From: Calendula officinalis
Lineage: Eukaryota > Streptophyta > Magnoliopsida > Asterales > Asteraceae
NCBI GenBank assembly: GCA_963853835.1
Contig: OY970822.1
Span: 20,183,058 to 20,247,057, forward strand
Reading direction: 5' to 3'
Length of the DNA stretch: 64,000 nt
The position numbers were made by a program, and so were the translations under genes. How positions within the stretch are numbered: position 1 is the first letter of the stretch; every line of letters begins with the position of its first letter. Below the pieces are notes generated by a model that made no database searches, was not told the origin of the DNA, and was given only the letters and a program-made list of their open reading frames with translations. Below, in pieces: positions 51,834 through 63,607 of the stretch.

Positions 51834-54800
51834 GACTCCCACTTGTGCAAGTTTGTAACCTTTGTCTTAATGATACGAGCTACAGTGGCCTTCTAGATGG
51901 GCATGTAGGTAACCAACCCCATAAAAACAGCTTATGTAACCCTGGTATAGTTTTATGAAAAAACTCTTAATAGCGTCTCCTAGTAAAGAACACTCTGTCT
52001 TTACTTCTTGGGTAACGTTGTTAGGCTTATCCCTTGTAGCACGATATTTGTGATAACGAATACGAGCATGGTAGAAATTATCAACTCCTATATTCGAAAT
52101 CATTTTATGACTTCCTGATTTAAACTGCTGTGATAAACGACAAAGAACAGATCAGTTCGTTTGGGCACGACCGTGCACTTGTCAGTTTCTCATCATGTCA
52201 AATGACCTATAAATATCTCTCCTAAAGAGGAGGTGCAATTACCATCTTGTTATATTTCGATTTAAAATACAACTTCCTTTGTACCCAGTATCGCCTCGTA
52301 TGACAAACATATTTCAGAATTGTCTGAGTTGAACCAAAGCAAATTAGTCATTGTATCCTAAACCAAATACCTCAGGCTTAAGGACAATCCTAGTGAACAA
52401 TACTTTTAAAGTTTTTTCACGGTTGTCAATCCAATATTCATTGAGCCTCCAACAGAATATTACCGATATTTGGTTTACACAAAACTTGGGTAGCTATCTT
52501 CGAAGAACTTCGAATCTACCACCAAATATCGCGATGACGTTAACGTCCCATCAAGGTTCCCACCAAGACGAGTAGTCACGGATTTATATCTTTTTGAATA
52601 AAAGGACTTTTATTCATGGATATCGTAAAACATACAAAGTCTGAATAAAAATGATTCTAACCCAAGTATTATTCCTCACTGGACATAGATACCAAATTAT
52701 TACTGGATCATTACTTATTCCTTTTGTTCGTGTTGATTACTTAATGACTTTTACAACCTTAATTGTAACTTTATCACTAAACCAATCAGTTCTATTAAAC
52801 TAAAGACATAAGACGAGTATTTTGGAATACTATTACTTTTGTCTTTACTAGATATTGTTCTTGCAATAATCTAGAACATATCTAGTCTTGCCTTTTATGC
52901 AATTCGGTAAACATAGGAGGATTGGAAATTAACTCCTTAGTTCCTTGAATTCATAAAAACATCCTTGTAACTAAAGCCTCTTTTAGTTACTTGATTTGTA
53001 GATATTCTTACTAGTTAAAGAAATTTCCTTAAATGATTATGTTATCCACTGAAGGGTTAACAACCTATTAGATATGCGATAATTAATCACACGACATGTA
53101 ATCACGCTATTAGGTTTGCAATAATCTAGTTAACGATCATTTATTATTTCTCTTAACTCTTTGGCTAACGACTAGGTAAAACCTTGTTGTTAATGTCTTA
53201 CTAACTTACTAAATTCATTAAAATCTGTAACGAATTATGTTAGTCTTAGCTCCCACTTACTTTTATGGAATTTAAGCATCTCTTTAAACCACTTTGACCT
53301 AGTCAATAACTTATAGTTTATCCCTTTTAAGATTTATTTAATGTCCAAGTCATTTCTTGAATTATACGAATATCCAATTATTCCTATTAGGGAATTATGA
53401 CTTCATTAAATCCTTTACTACAAGTATAAAAGACTTGTAATAATACTCTTAAAGTCTATCTTGATTATATCCAATATAATCATACTATATTAACACTAAT
53501 ACTTTAAAACATACTATCATAAGTATTGACTATTACTTAAGATGTTTTAATTAAGTTCAACAACCTTTGAACCTTATGCTTCCATAAACTCTTAAATGCT
53601 TTCAATAGGAAAACTTTCTAATTACTAGCATCTAAATACCTTAAGCTATCAAGAAATTATTTATACAACAATCAAACAAATATATTATCAACATGAAATA
53701 TAAGTAAATCAAAACTTGACTTACAATCTAGTCATAAACCTTGACTAGTGTAATTATCACACATGCACACAATATAATTCAACCATGGACTCGAATTGAT
53801 TAAAACCAAAAACTTTATTTTATCATAAAATAAAAATTATCCAAACAATGAAATAAAATTGTTTTTACTTAATCCATAAAATACTGAATTATAAAATCTT
53901 GGTGCTCGTGGGATTATCACTATCTCATGCCGGTCATCTCACTTATCATCTTATGCAATAAACGATTGCTAAAGTTGAGTTACTTGTAATAAACTTTTAC
54001 AAGTAGGAAGCGAGTATCTAGAAGTTGGTCAAGTCAACTAAGGAGCAAGCATTGCCTCCTACCCTTTGACCCTTGCCACAACCAAGACACCATTTCTCGG
54101 TCCTTGTTTGGCTTTACCTTCTTGACCTTTTTGTTTGAATCCATTACCCTTTAGGCACGCCGTGGCTGGGATCGGTTTTATCCTTTCCCTTTCCACTACG
54201 GATCACTACCATCATCGGTTACTACGAGATCATTCTTAAACTTGGTCCCCAAATCAACTCAGTAGTCATGAGCATGGAATGTAGCTCATCAATGGATTGC
54301 TCCATGTTGACTATATAATGCTTATAGTCATCTGACAACGAGTTTAATATCATTACTCTCGCTAACTGGAACGGTAGTGGGTATCCTATTCATTCATGAT
54401 GATCCATGTGCTCTTTCATTTCCATGACGTGAGCACTCACCGATGATACTTTAACCACCTTGTGAGATTTGAACACCCTACAAGCGTAATATGCTTATCC
54501 TGGTTCATTTCTAGCATTCGCGGTAGGAGCATTTAGTATTGTTTTTTCTAGGACATTTCCTTTTCTCTCATGCGTAAGCATAATCCGAAGATCACGCTTC
54601 CAATAGAGAAACATTGACCCAGTCAATTCGTCCTTTTCTAGAGACAAGCGTAGTGAGAGATTGTTGGTACGTGTCGTTATGGTTGTTGCTGCCATCTACA
54701 AATCAAACCCAGTTTAATTAGTAATCATCAATAAACATTCTCTAAAATATATTATAAACCCATAATTAATATTTTAGGCCTAGGATCCATATATCACATT

Positions 54801-57230
54801 CTCGCCGCAAGGTTTGGGCACTTCCCGACGAGTCATGCTATTTCTAGTAGGTAACATCCTTACCGATCGTATCAAGACTTGACACGATTCCTAGGGGTCG
54901 TAGAATCTTTAGACTTGTAACTTATTACAACCTTGTACAATCTAATTGTACATTTCTAAGTTAGTAATAAAGTCTAGTATGTTTATTCTACTCAAGTACT
55001 TTTTAGGCCGGGACTCCCGATTATCACCAAAGTAGATCAGACCATCTAAGACAGTGCGATGCTCTGCGCCGGGACTCCCGATTATCACAGAACCTTACGC
55101 ACCCTAACACTCGCAATGATTTGAATCCATATCTAAGGTTCTTTATCCTTACAATATGAATATCATTTAACAAGTGAGGCGTTCCATTAGGTGGATAGTA
55201 TTTAGATCTAAGATTTTCTTGGGTTTGTTTAAGTCTTAAACTAAACTTAAAACTTTATTCCAATCTTAATCCTTGTTTAAAATGTGTGACTTGTGAATTG
55301 AAGGGTTCTACAATACACCTTTTTAAAACTTAAGAACTATTCTTTAAAACTTATAGTTTCAAGAATTTGCGCGACTTATATGTATACCTAAAACGAGGTG
55401 TACAAAACGTTTTACTAGGTTTTGTGAAAAACCTTATCTAGAATAAAACTTACTTGTTTTTATCTTACTTGAAAAACTTAAATCTTATGTTAAACTTTTA
55501 ATTCTTTTATAATTCATAAACTTGAATCATAAATCTAGTTTAACACACCTAGTTTTTCATATGTCTAATAATGAAATTAAACATTTGTTTTGATTTATTA
55601 GATTCGACCAAACTTATGTCTTAATGACACACTTATAAACTTTGTGATTTTCTTGTGTAGCTCCCACTAGCTTCAACAACCATGATAAAACTTAAGTTAA
55701 CACAATCACCGGTTTATACTTTGTGAAACTAATAAACTTATTATATAAAACTATATATAATAATTCTTAGTTTGTTTAAACCTTTCTTATATTTAACTTG
55801 AACTAGTTAAATATAGGTTATAAAGTTTTTCTTGTTATTTATTACTTGATCATTAATCTAGTATATTACATAACTTGTAAAATACTTACTTGTATAATTA
55901 TCTAGTTATAATAACTTATAACTTTATACACCTTATTTATAATAATATATAACTTTGTATATTTCTAGTTAATCATATAATTTCAACTTGTACAATTTCT
56001 AGTTATAATGAAACCGTAACTTTGTACTTTCTAGTTTTAATTATATTATAACTTATACAATAACTAGCTATAACATTATCCTTAAAGATCAAAATAACAT
56101 TACCCCTTTTTAATTGTTTCATTTTATCTTGTATTTAATGTATTCGTATATATGTATATTTTATAATAAACTTGTAACATTCTAATAAGAATATTACATC
56201 TAATTTATACATATGTATTTTAACTTAATCTAATTAAAATACGCATAAACTTATTATATCTTTTAAAATTCAATTTTACTTAATAAAAAAAATTCCGAAA
56301 ATTTTAATACATATAGATAAATAATTAAATACACCTTGTTAATTTTAGAACTTAAAAATTAACATCCTCTTTATCAATTCCCTAAATTAATTAGATGAAC
56401 CCCAATCTTGTTTTGACCAATCAAAACTAGGGTTTTGAATTTCTTGATCAAAGACATTATTTTTAATTAAAAGACTAATTTTAATCAATCCTATTTAAAC
56501 AATAAACTTTGTTTAAATTCTAAGATAGATTATAACTTTTAATAAATTCATTTAAACTCTTTAATTTAAACCTTATAGACAATAAAACTTTGTCTAAATT
56601 TCTAGGTTTAAAGAACTAGCTTTAATAAATCTATCAAAATAATAATTAAACCTATTAGACATAAACTTGTCTAATTAACTAGGTTTTAGGTTATTATCCT
56701 AATTAATAATTTTAAAGTAATAAACTTAAACTAGTTTAAACTTCTAGGGTTCTTTTAGGGTTTCAAAATTCTTAAGCCTAGGAAACTTTTCCACTAATTA
56801 AACTAGGCTAGTTTAATAAACTAGGTGTCCAAGTATCCTCTAGATTTTCAAAATCTCTAAGGGATTAGAAATAATCCTTTTGATCAATTAAACAAATCTT
56901 GTTTAACATACTTGATCCTAGGGATCTTCCTTGGTCACAAAAATTCAAGGGAGAAAATGAAAGAATCCTTTTGATCAATTAAACATATCTTGTTTAACAT
57001 ACTTGATCCTAGGTTTCTTCCTTGTGTTTCAAAAATTGCTAGGTTTCTTAGAAACCTTCTTGACCAATTAAACTAGACTAGTTTAATATTCTTGGTCTTA
57101 GGGTTTTTACCCTCTTTTTCGAAAAATATGAAGAAGGAAAAAAACACTTGAAACAAAAAACTTAAAATTAAAGTAAACAAACAATCTTTGTTAATCTAGT
57201 CTAGATCTCTAAACCTGGCTCTGATACCAC
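51834..57230 (-). other. Internal region of the non-autonomous element, essentially non-coding
   Basis: A PPT (51834-51846) lies at the left and the primer-binding site TGGTATCAGAGCCAGG (57214-57229, minus) at the right. The rest is AT-rich and rich in TTAAACTAGTTTAA-like motifs, with no frame over 80 codons except the gag remnant near 54.2-54.7 kb. No protease, integrase, RT or RNase H motif was found on either strand. Confidence 0.75.
54240..54695 (-). pseudogene. Decayed copia gag remnant
   Basis: 54695-54495 is open (SLRLSLEKDELTGSMFLYW, RDLRIMLTHERKGNVLEK) and matches the usual N-terminus of copia gag in plants (the L-x-G-x-F-x-W-x-R block). Downstream to about 54240 further gag-like pieces, around MKEHMDHHE, appear in shifted frames with stops. 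Only part of the capsid region remains; the zinc knuckle was not found. Confidence 0.6.
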
Positions 57231-58362
57231 TGAAGGTTTCACATAACACTGGTCGACCACTTGGGTCAACCTCCTAGTATGCTTGGTTAGACCATACTGA
57301 CCAAGAACATGAACTTGTTCTTGACCGGTTAAAACCAACTAGCTGATTTAATCCCTAAATGCGGAACTGGGATTAAACCTAATCCTTAAACCCTAAAGGA
57401 TTGGGATGTTGGAAATCTAGATTAGGTTAACAAGAAAGAAACCTTGTACGAAAAACTCAAACACACACAATGAATGTGTGTTCGTCGAACACTCACCAAG
57501 AACCCTAGGGTTCTTGGTGTTCTCGTCCGTCGAACAAAAGGAGAAGGAGGAAGAGTGTTCCATGAATCATACCTTAGGTTAATGCTTAAGATAAGTCCAC
57601 TGATGATGAACACGACGAACGATCTCCTAGATAATCAGTTGCAACGAACTTGGATCTTCAAGACTTGAAGAACACGAAGAACGAATGAAGAACACGAAGA
57701 ACACAACGAGTTGTGTTCTTGATCTTGTGTTCGGCCGAAAATCGAAGGGGAGGGGGGAAAGGATTTTCGTATGGTGATCAAGCGGTTTTAGGGTTACCCT
57801 AAGCCTCTTATTTATATACAAATAAGTTATACTTAAAACCCTTCTAGTTTAATTAATAATTAGAACTTTAATTAAACTTCCTTTTATCACTTCCATCCCT
57901 TATAGTTTAACTAGTTTATCATTGTTGCACTTAACTATCAAATGTCTAGTATTAATACACTAATAATTCGGTACCCATATACACGAATTATATACTTGTA
58001 TTTATACTTTCAATAATTAATTATATAATAACCTTTATATAATTTATACAACAATATTATCCAATTACTATATGATTTAATAGCTTTAAATCATATCATG
58101 GATAATCTATAATTAACACATTGTATATTTACTCAACTAGTAAATGTACAAATACTTGTATTAATTAGTTAGTTAAACTAATCTAGTAATAAGTTAAACT
58201 TAACTTAATACTTAACTGATTCATAATGACTATTATGAATCATTCCTCTTCATAGTATCGTTGCATAACTTGCTTACATGCACTCACCGGTGTGACCCTT
58301 AAGTGTTTCGTAGGCATGGATGTATCATCATAGGTTGACTAACTGTGCACATAAATCCTTCA
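57231..58362 (-). repeat. 5' LTR of the non-autonomous element (1,132 bp)
   Basis: Plus strand TGAAGGTTTCACATAACAC to CACATAAATCCTTCA. The right end borders the target duplication AATCT in the env-like ORF. On the minus strand it starts TGAAGGATTTATGTGCAC, as do the insertions at 60779 and 63608. Confidence 0.9.
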
Positions 58363-60016
58363 AATCTATCATCAGCCGATGACTCAGAAAGTGATGAAGA
58401 AGTTGGTGGTGGTGTGTGTGCAGCTGACTCACGGGTGGCTTGGGTTGAGCCGAAAACTTCACCAGCAGTCTGTCGAGAGACTGAGGTTGCTTGTGGAGTT
58501 TGTCCCCTTGTTACAACGACTGATAATGAATCAGTCGAGGAGCTACACAGAAGGTTGGAGCCGGCACTAACTCCTGAAGAACGAAATTTCCGTATTGAAG
58601 TCTGCTGACTTGTTGAGAAATCAGCAGATGGAGGTTGAAGAGCAAAAGAGAGAAAAAGAGAATCAGCCGGAAGTGTCTGAACAGGAACTCCAATTGTTGG
58701 TGGAATTCCTGGAAAAACACTGCAAATCTGAAAATGAGAAGAACTACTCTCAGATGTTGGCATAGCTTCTGATCGTGATCCTCTCAGTCTGGAACTCGAG
58801 TGAGTACCCTGAGGATCCTGGCTGAATCCTGATGATGCTGCTGTCGCCAGCTCACCATCATCAGCCACCACATCTTCTCCACGGGTAGCAAACCCTCTTA
58901 CCCTCAGCTAAGGAGAAGAAGGAGCACGTGAAGTGGGAGAAGTTGATAAAAAGAATGAAGAGGAAGAAGGAGAGCGATGAGCAGAACGCTTAACTCGCTT
59001 CTTCACCACCAGTTGAATATCACCCGTTTCCACATTTTCCACATCAATGGGCATGGAGGTCCCAGTGGAAGTGGTGGTATTTCCATCAACAGTTGGTGGT
59101 CGTTCAGTTGATGGAAAACGCTCCAGATGAGGAAAGGACATACCTTCTTGTAGGGCAGATTCCTCCGATGTGGTGCCCTTTGTTTGATCCTTTTTGGATC
59201 TGGTCCGATCATCAATGATCTTCAGCATGTACGAGGAGAGGGGAAAATCTTTACCAGCTTCCTTCTTGGTGTTGAAGATGGTGTTGGATAAGGTACGTAC
59301 CTCCACTGATTCCCCTGGAAGGTCGTCATAATCAATCTTCAGCTTCTCAACCATCACATGTGTGATGCACAATGTGAAGAAGCGAAGATAGGGAATGTGA
59401 GTTCCCTTTGCCTTCAGCTTGGCCTTGACCTCCTCGTACACCAGTCTCCCATAATCAATCCGCTGACCGGTGATTAGGGCTTCAGCAAAGACTTGCAAGC
59501 TGGAGTTGCACTGGTTGTGGGACCCGGAGTTGCCGCCTATACCCTGAATGATGTGGGTAAAGAAATAGGCCCATGGTCTCGTCAACTGAGACTTCTTGAA
59601 GATCTGCACCTTGTCATCTTCATTTTCTAATCTGTATCCAGTGATACGGATTAGACTCTCTTTAGCTTCATCAGCAGATTTCGTTTGCTGATATTCTTCA
59701 TCAGGTAGCACATATTCGAACCCGCAAGCAGTTCGGAAATCATCAACAATAATGGTGATTTTATGACCTCCACCTTGCGCAACGATGTCGTCTCCAGAAA
59801 TGGAGGCGGACATCCAAAAATCACGCAAGAGTTCGTAAATACTCTTGGTGAATCTGAAGAATGCACCACCGATAGGGCAGTGACGCAAAAACTTTCCAAT
59901 CGTCGATATACATCGATGAGATTTTCCAGCGGAGATGTGTTGGCTACTAGCTTCGAGTTTTGAGAGAACTCGATAGCAGCTCTAGAAAGAAGAGCTTTAG
60001 AGGCTTTCTTAGACAT
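58363..60016 (-). pseudogene. Env-like ORF of the SIRE-like element, N-terminal part
   Basis: It starts at ATG 60016 (MSKKASKALLSRAAIEFSQ). A one-base change in the T run at about 59886-59892 shifts the frame; the second frame runs to 58908 (SIYELLRDFWMSASISGDD, SLQVFAEALITGQRIDYG, IPYLRFFTLCITHVM). A third segment (58871 to 58363) is Ser/Thr/Pro-rich and is cut by the inserted LTR after SSADDRF. The N-terminal domain recalls the 'putative plant transposon protein' found in copia ORFs. Function unknown. Confidence 0.65.
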
Positions 60017-60516
60017 TTTTAGTGAGGAAGAAAGATAAAAGCTTGAAGATTTAGGGTTTTTGAGAGAGAAGATTGGGGGTGGTGAAGATGAAGTGAGGGA
60101 AGGGGTGAGTATTTATAGGGGTTTTTGGGACGGTTTGGGTAAACATTTGAAATTAAACCGGACCATTAATGGATTGTTACAAACCAACTAAAGAAATGTT
60201 GGTTATCGTGCGAAAAAGGTGGTTGGATGTGACAGAGAGGGGTAGTGGAGCCGTTTCGTGTGTCAGGGTGTCTTGTCCCTCATAAATGCCAAATATTTTC
60301 ACTCGAGTGGAAATATTTGCCACAGAAACGTATGGATAGGGATAAAAGATGCCTTTTTGTGGGAGAACCAAACGTTTTTACTTTAAAAACTTGATAAGTT
60401 ATCATTTTGAGACATTTTATTCGGCTGACTGATGAATTCAAAATACTTTTAGTCAGCTGAATGTACTAAATGACACAGTGGACTTATCAGCTGTTGATAG
60501 TACTTCAGCCGTTGAT
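60017..60516 (-). other. Spacer between RNase H and the env-like ORF
   Basis: No coding frame of note. AGCTGA/TCAGCT words are frequent, as in the SIRE-like LTR and the region after 47975. Confidence 0.45.
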
Positions 60517-60778
60517 TCAGGCATTTAACATACCCAGCTCGCTGATTAAAAAATTGAAGCGTTTTTCATCTAAAGGCTTAGTGAATAAATCAGCCAGCTG
60601 AAGGTCTGTTGAAATGAAATGAAGTTCCACGTCACCTTGTTCTATGTGATCTCTAATGAAATGATACCTTATATCAATATGTTTGGTTCTTGAATGAAGA
60701 ACTGGATTGTTGCTGATTGCAATAGCACTTGTGTTATCGCGGTAGATAGGAACTTTGCAAAAGTTCATATCAAAATCA
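60517..60778 (-). pseudogene. copia RNase H, C-terminal part
   Basis: Seen: VPIYRDNTSAIAISNNPVLH, HSRTKHIDIRYHFIRDHIE and LADLFTKPLDEKRF, the conserved C-terminal end of copia RNase H, then a stop. It continues the frame broken by the solo LTR at 60779-61911. Confidence 0.88.
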
Positions 60779-61911
60779 TGAAGGAATTATGTGCATAGTT
60801 AGTCAACCTATGATGATACATCCATGCCTACGAAACACTTAAGGGTCACACCGGTGAGTGCATGTAATACGAGCAAGATAAGCAATGACACTACGAAGAG
60901 GAATGATTCGTAATAGTCATTATGAATCAGTTAAGTATTAAGTTAAGTTTAACTTATTACTAGATTAGTTTAACTAACTAATTAATACAAGTATTTATAC
61001 ATTTACTAGTTGAGTAAATATACAATGTGTTAGTTATAGATTATCCATGATATGATTTAAAGCTATTAAATCATATAGTAATTGGATAATATTGTTGTAT
61101 AAATTATATAAAGGTTATTATATAATTAATTATTGAAAGTATAAATACAAGTATATAATTCGTGTATATGGGTACCGAATTATTAGTGTATTAATACTAG
61201 ACATTTAATAGTTAAGTGCAACAATAATAAACTAGTTAAACTATAAGGGATGGAAGTGTAAAAGGAAAAGTTTAATTGAAGATCTAATCTTAATTAAACT
61301 AGAAGGACTTAAATGAAACTTATTCTATTATAAATAGAAGGCTTAAGGTTTCATTTAAACCTAATCATTCCCTTAGATCTTTACACGAAATACTTCCTCC
61401 TCCTTCCTCTTGGCTTCGGCCGAATACACACACCAACACAAGCCTTTGTGTTCTTCGTGTTCTTCAATTCTTGAAGATCCAAGTTCATTGCTTAGATCAA
61501 CTAGAAGATCGCTCGATTTGTTCATCATCAGTGGATCTATCTTAAGCAATCAACATGGTATGTTTTGGGAAACACTTTTCTCCCTTCTCCCCTCTTGGAC
61601 GAATTCGACCAAAGAACCCTAGGGTTCTTTGGTTGATGGTCGAACGAACCACACAAGCAATGTGTGTGTTCGAGTTCTTCGTACAAAGTTTCTTTCTTGT
61701 TAACCTAATCTAGAACTCCAACATCCCAATCCTTTAGGGTTTAAGGATTAGGTTTAATCCCAGTTCCGCATTTAGGGATTAAATCAGCTAGTTGGTTTTA
61801 ACCAGTCAAGAACAAGTTCATGTTCTTCGTCAGTCATGGTTCGAACCAAAAACACTAGGAGGTCGACCCAAGTGGTTGATCAGTCGCATGGTGCGTAGCT
61901 AAAACCCTACA
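60779..61911 (+). mobile_element. Solo LTR of the non-autonomous family, opposite orientation, TSD AATCA
   Basis: It begins TGAAGGAATTATGTGCATAG, is colinear with the reverse complement of the LTR at 57231-58362, and ends GCTAAAACCCTACA. AATCA flanks it (60774-60778, 61912-61916). It splits the RNase H coding sequence of the SIRE-like element. Length (1,133 bp) matches the family LTR, though the sequence is more diverged, especially around 61260-61700. Confidence 0.88.
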
Positions 61912-62302
61912 AATCAACCAGCTGATTCTTCATCCAAAGGACTTGAGCACAACAGCTTCCAGCATCAACGTATTCTGCTTTAGCTGTGGAGGTAGAAACA
62001 GTGTTTTGTTTCTTGCTTGTCCAGCTGACTAGTTTTCCACCTAGCAGCTAACATCCTCCTGTGGTGCTCTTTCTATCCATATTGCAACATGCAAAGTCTG
62101 AATCTGAATAGCCAATTAGATCAAACCCAGATTCTTTGGCATACCAAAGACCTAGGCTTGGAGTACCTTTGAGGTACCTCAAAATTCGCTTAGCAGCTAT
62201 TAAATGAGATTCTCTAGGATCAGCTTGATACCTAGGACACATGCAAGTAGCAAACATAATGTCTGGTCTGCTAGCGGTGAGATAGAGTAAAGATCCAATG
62301 AT
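61912..62302 (-). pseudogene. copia RT C-terminus and RNase H N-terminal part, two stops
   Basis: A TGA near 62300-62302 separates it from the RT frame. It then reads SLLYLTASRPDIMFA, HLIAAKRILRYLKGT and SDSDFACCNMDRKSTTGGC, followed by a TAG (62045-62047), and goes on in frame (SWTSKKQNTVSTSTAKAEY, SCCAQVLWMKNQLV) to the solo LTR junction. Confidence 0.85.
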
Positions 62303-63241
62303 TCAACTATAGAACGCGACATCAACTGATTTCCCAGTTGTGTCAGCATCTAGATTGTTTGGAGGAGCCATTGGAGTTTTCATAGATGATGATGAATTCA
62401 TATCAAATTTCTTTAAAAAATCTTTGATATATTTTTCTTGATTTATAAAAATTCCATTTTTAGATTGCTTAACTTGTAAGCCAAGAAAATATGTTAATTC
62501 ACCCATCATACTCATCTCATACTTTGTAGACATAAGTTTTGAAAAACGTCTACAAAGTTTTTCATCAGTAGCACCAAAAATTATGTCATCCACATAAATT
62601 TGAACAAGAATGATATCACCTTTAATTTTGCGAATGAATAAGGTTTTATCAATCTTTCCCCTGGTGAAATCATTTGCTATGAGGAACGTGGAGAGTGTGT
62701 CATACCATGCATCAGGAGCTTGTTTCAACCCATACAACGCCTTATCCAATTTAAACACATAGTCTAAATACTTAGGATTTTCAAACCCTGGTGGTTGCTT
62801 AACATACACTTCCTCTTGCAGCTTTCCATTTAGAAATGCACTCTTTACGTCCATCTGAAAAACTGTGAAGTTCTTGTAAGCAGCATAGGCTAGAAATATT
62901 CTAATAGCCTCAAGCCTAGCTACTGGAGCAAATGTTTCATCGAATTCGATTCCTTCCTCTTGTGTATATCCTTGAGCAACAAGTCTAGCCTTGTTGCGAA
63001 TAACAACACCTTCTTCATCCATCTTGTTCCTAAATACCCATTTAGTACCAATTATAGTCTTTCCAGCTGGTGGGGGCACCAACTGCCATACTTTGTTGAC
63101 CTCAAATTGGTTAAATTCTTCCTGCATCGCTTGAATCCAGCTTGGGTCTTCTAAAGCAGTTTTAATATTTTTCGGTTCTTCAGCTGCTAAGAAGCACGAC
63201 CATAAGCATAGATTGCACGATGCTTTACTTATTGTGACCAC
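62303..63241 (-). CDS. copia reverse transcriptase of the SIRE-like element
   Basis: An open frame of 312 codons: GTKWVFRNKMDEEGVV, ARLVAQGYTQEEGIEFDETF, QMDVKSAFLNGKLQEEVYV, KALYGLKQAPDAWYDTL, the catalytic YVDD (VQIYVDDIIFG), MSMMGELTYFLGLQVKQ. The RT catalytic core is intact. The frame has no real start here: upstream it is separated by a TAG (63359-63361) from the linker. It ends at a nonsense codon after VAFYS. Confidence 0.92.
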   Translation of the reverse strand: MVTISKASCNLCLWSCFLAAEEPKNIKTALEDPSWIQAMQEEFNQFEVNKVWQLVPPPAGKTIIGTKWVFRNKMDEEGVVIRNKARLVAQGYTQEEGIEFDETFAPVARLEAIRIFLAYAAYKNFTVFQMDVKSAFLNGKLQEEVYVKQPPGFENPKYLDYVFKLDKALYGLKQAPDAWYDTLSTFLIANDFTRGKIDKTLFIRKIKGDIILVQIYVDDIIFGATDEKLCRRFSKLMSTKYEMSMMGELTYFLGLQVKQSKNGIFINQEKYIKDFLKKFDMNSSSSMKTPMAPPNNLDADTTGKSVDVAFYS

Positions 63242-63607
63242 TCCTTGTTGTGGATCTCTAATGATTAGATCAATTGGATGTTCTGAGGTCCACTTAGATT
63301 GAGGAGCGGCTGTAGAAGAGGAAGATTCAGAAGAGTTGGATCCTTGTTGAGCGGCTGACTACTCAGCATGACGATTTACTTTATTTTGAACAAATCTTCT
63401 TGAAGTATGAAGAGGTGGCTTAGAGATAGCCTTTGATGATGCTCTAGCTGGTGGAATCTCTTGTTTAACAGCTGCAATATCTACAAGATATGTAGGAGCA
63501 TCATCGAATGTCTCATCTGATTCATTTATGGGAACATCAAAGAAGTCTAAAGCATCAGAAAATGCTTCAGCTGCGTCATCAGAAGATGGTTCAGCTGATC
63601 TCTGAAA
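63242..63607 (-). pseudogene. Linker between integrase and RT of the SIRE-like element
   Basis: A Ser/Ala/Asp-rich segment (PSSDDAAEAFSDALDFFDV, then RRFVQNKVNRHAE) followed by TAG at 63359-63361. Such acidic low-complexity linkers sit between integrase and RT in SIRE elements. It is cut at 63607/63608 by another LTR. Confidence 0.6.

Larger units (their letters stand above)
50749..58362 (-). mobile_element. Complete non-autonomous LTR retrotransposon (7.6 kb), gag remnant only
   Basis: Two LTRs (50749-51833 and 57231-58362) flank 5.4 kb with no pol. AATCT duplicates the target exactly (50744-50748 and 58363-58367). On the minus strand the 5' LTR is followed by TGGTATCAGAGCCAGG, an initiator-Met primer-binding site, and AAGTGGGAGTC precedes the 3' LTR as PPT. 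The LTRs are about 95% alike by eye, with an indel around 50925/57398. It is inserted in the env-like ORF of the SIRE-like element. It looks like a LARD-type element dependent on another copia element. Confidence 0.9.
47019..63607 (-). mobile_element. SIRE-like Ty1/copia element, 3' part, with further insertions inside it
   Basis: Minus-strand order from the right: RT linker and RT (63607-62303), RNase H (62302-60517, split by a solo LTR), an env-like ORF (60016-48185, split by a 7.6-kb element), PPT, 3' LTR (47975-47019). A copia pol followed by a long extra ORF is the SIRE/Maximus layout. The left end has GAAAA (47014-47018) as likely target duplication in the Athila-like RT; the right end is off-window. 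Several stops and frameshifts show it is dead. Confidence 0.85.

Noticed and set aside
57422..57821. Small ORFs in the LTRs (also 51100-51285, 61410-61622)
   Set aside because: They are present because the LTR is repeated and its GAAGAACACGAAGAAC-like repeats lack stops; no family resemblance.
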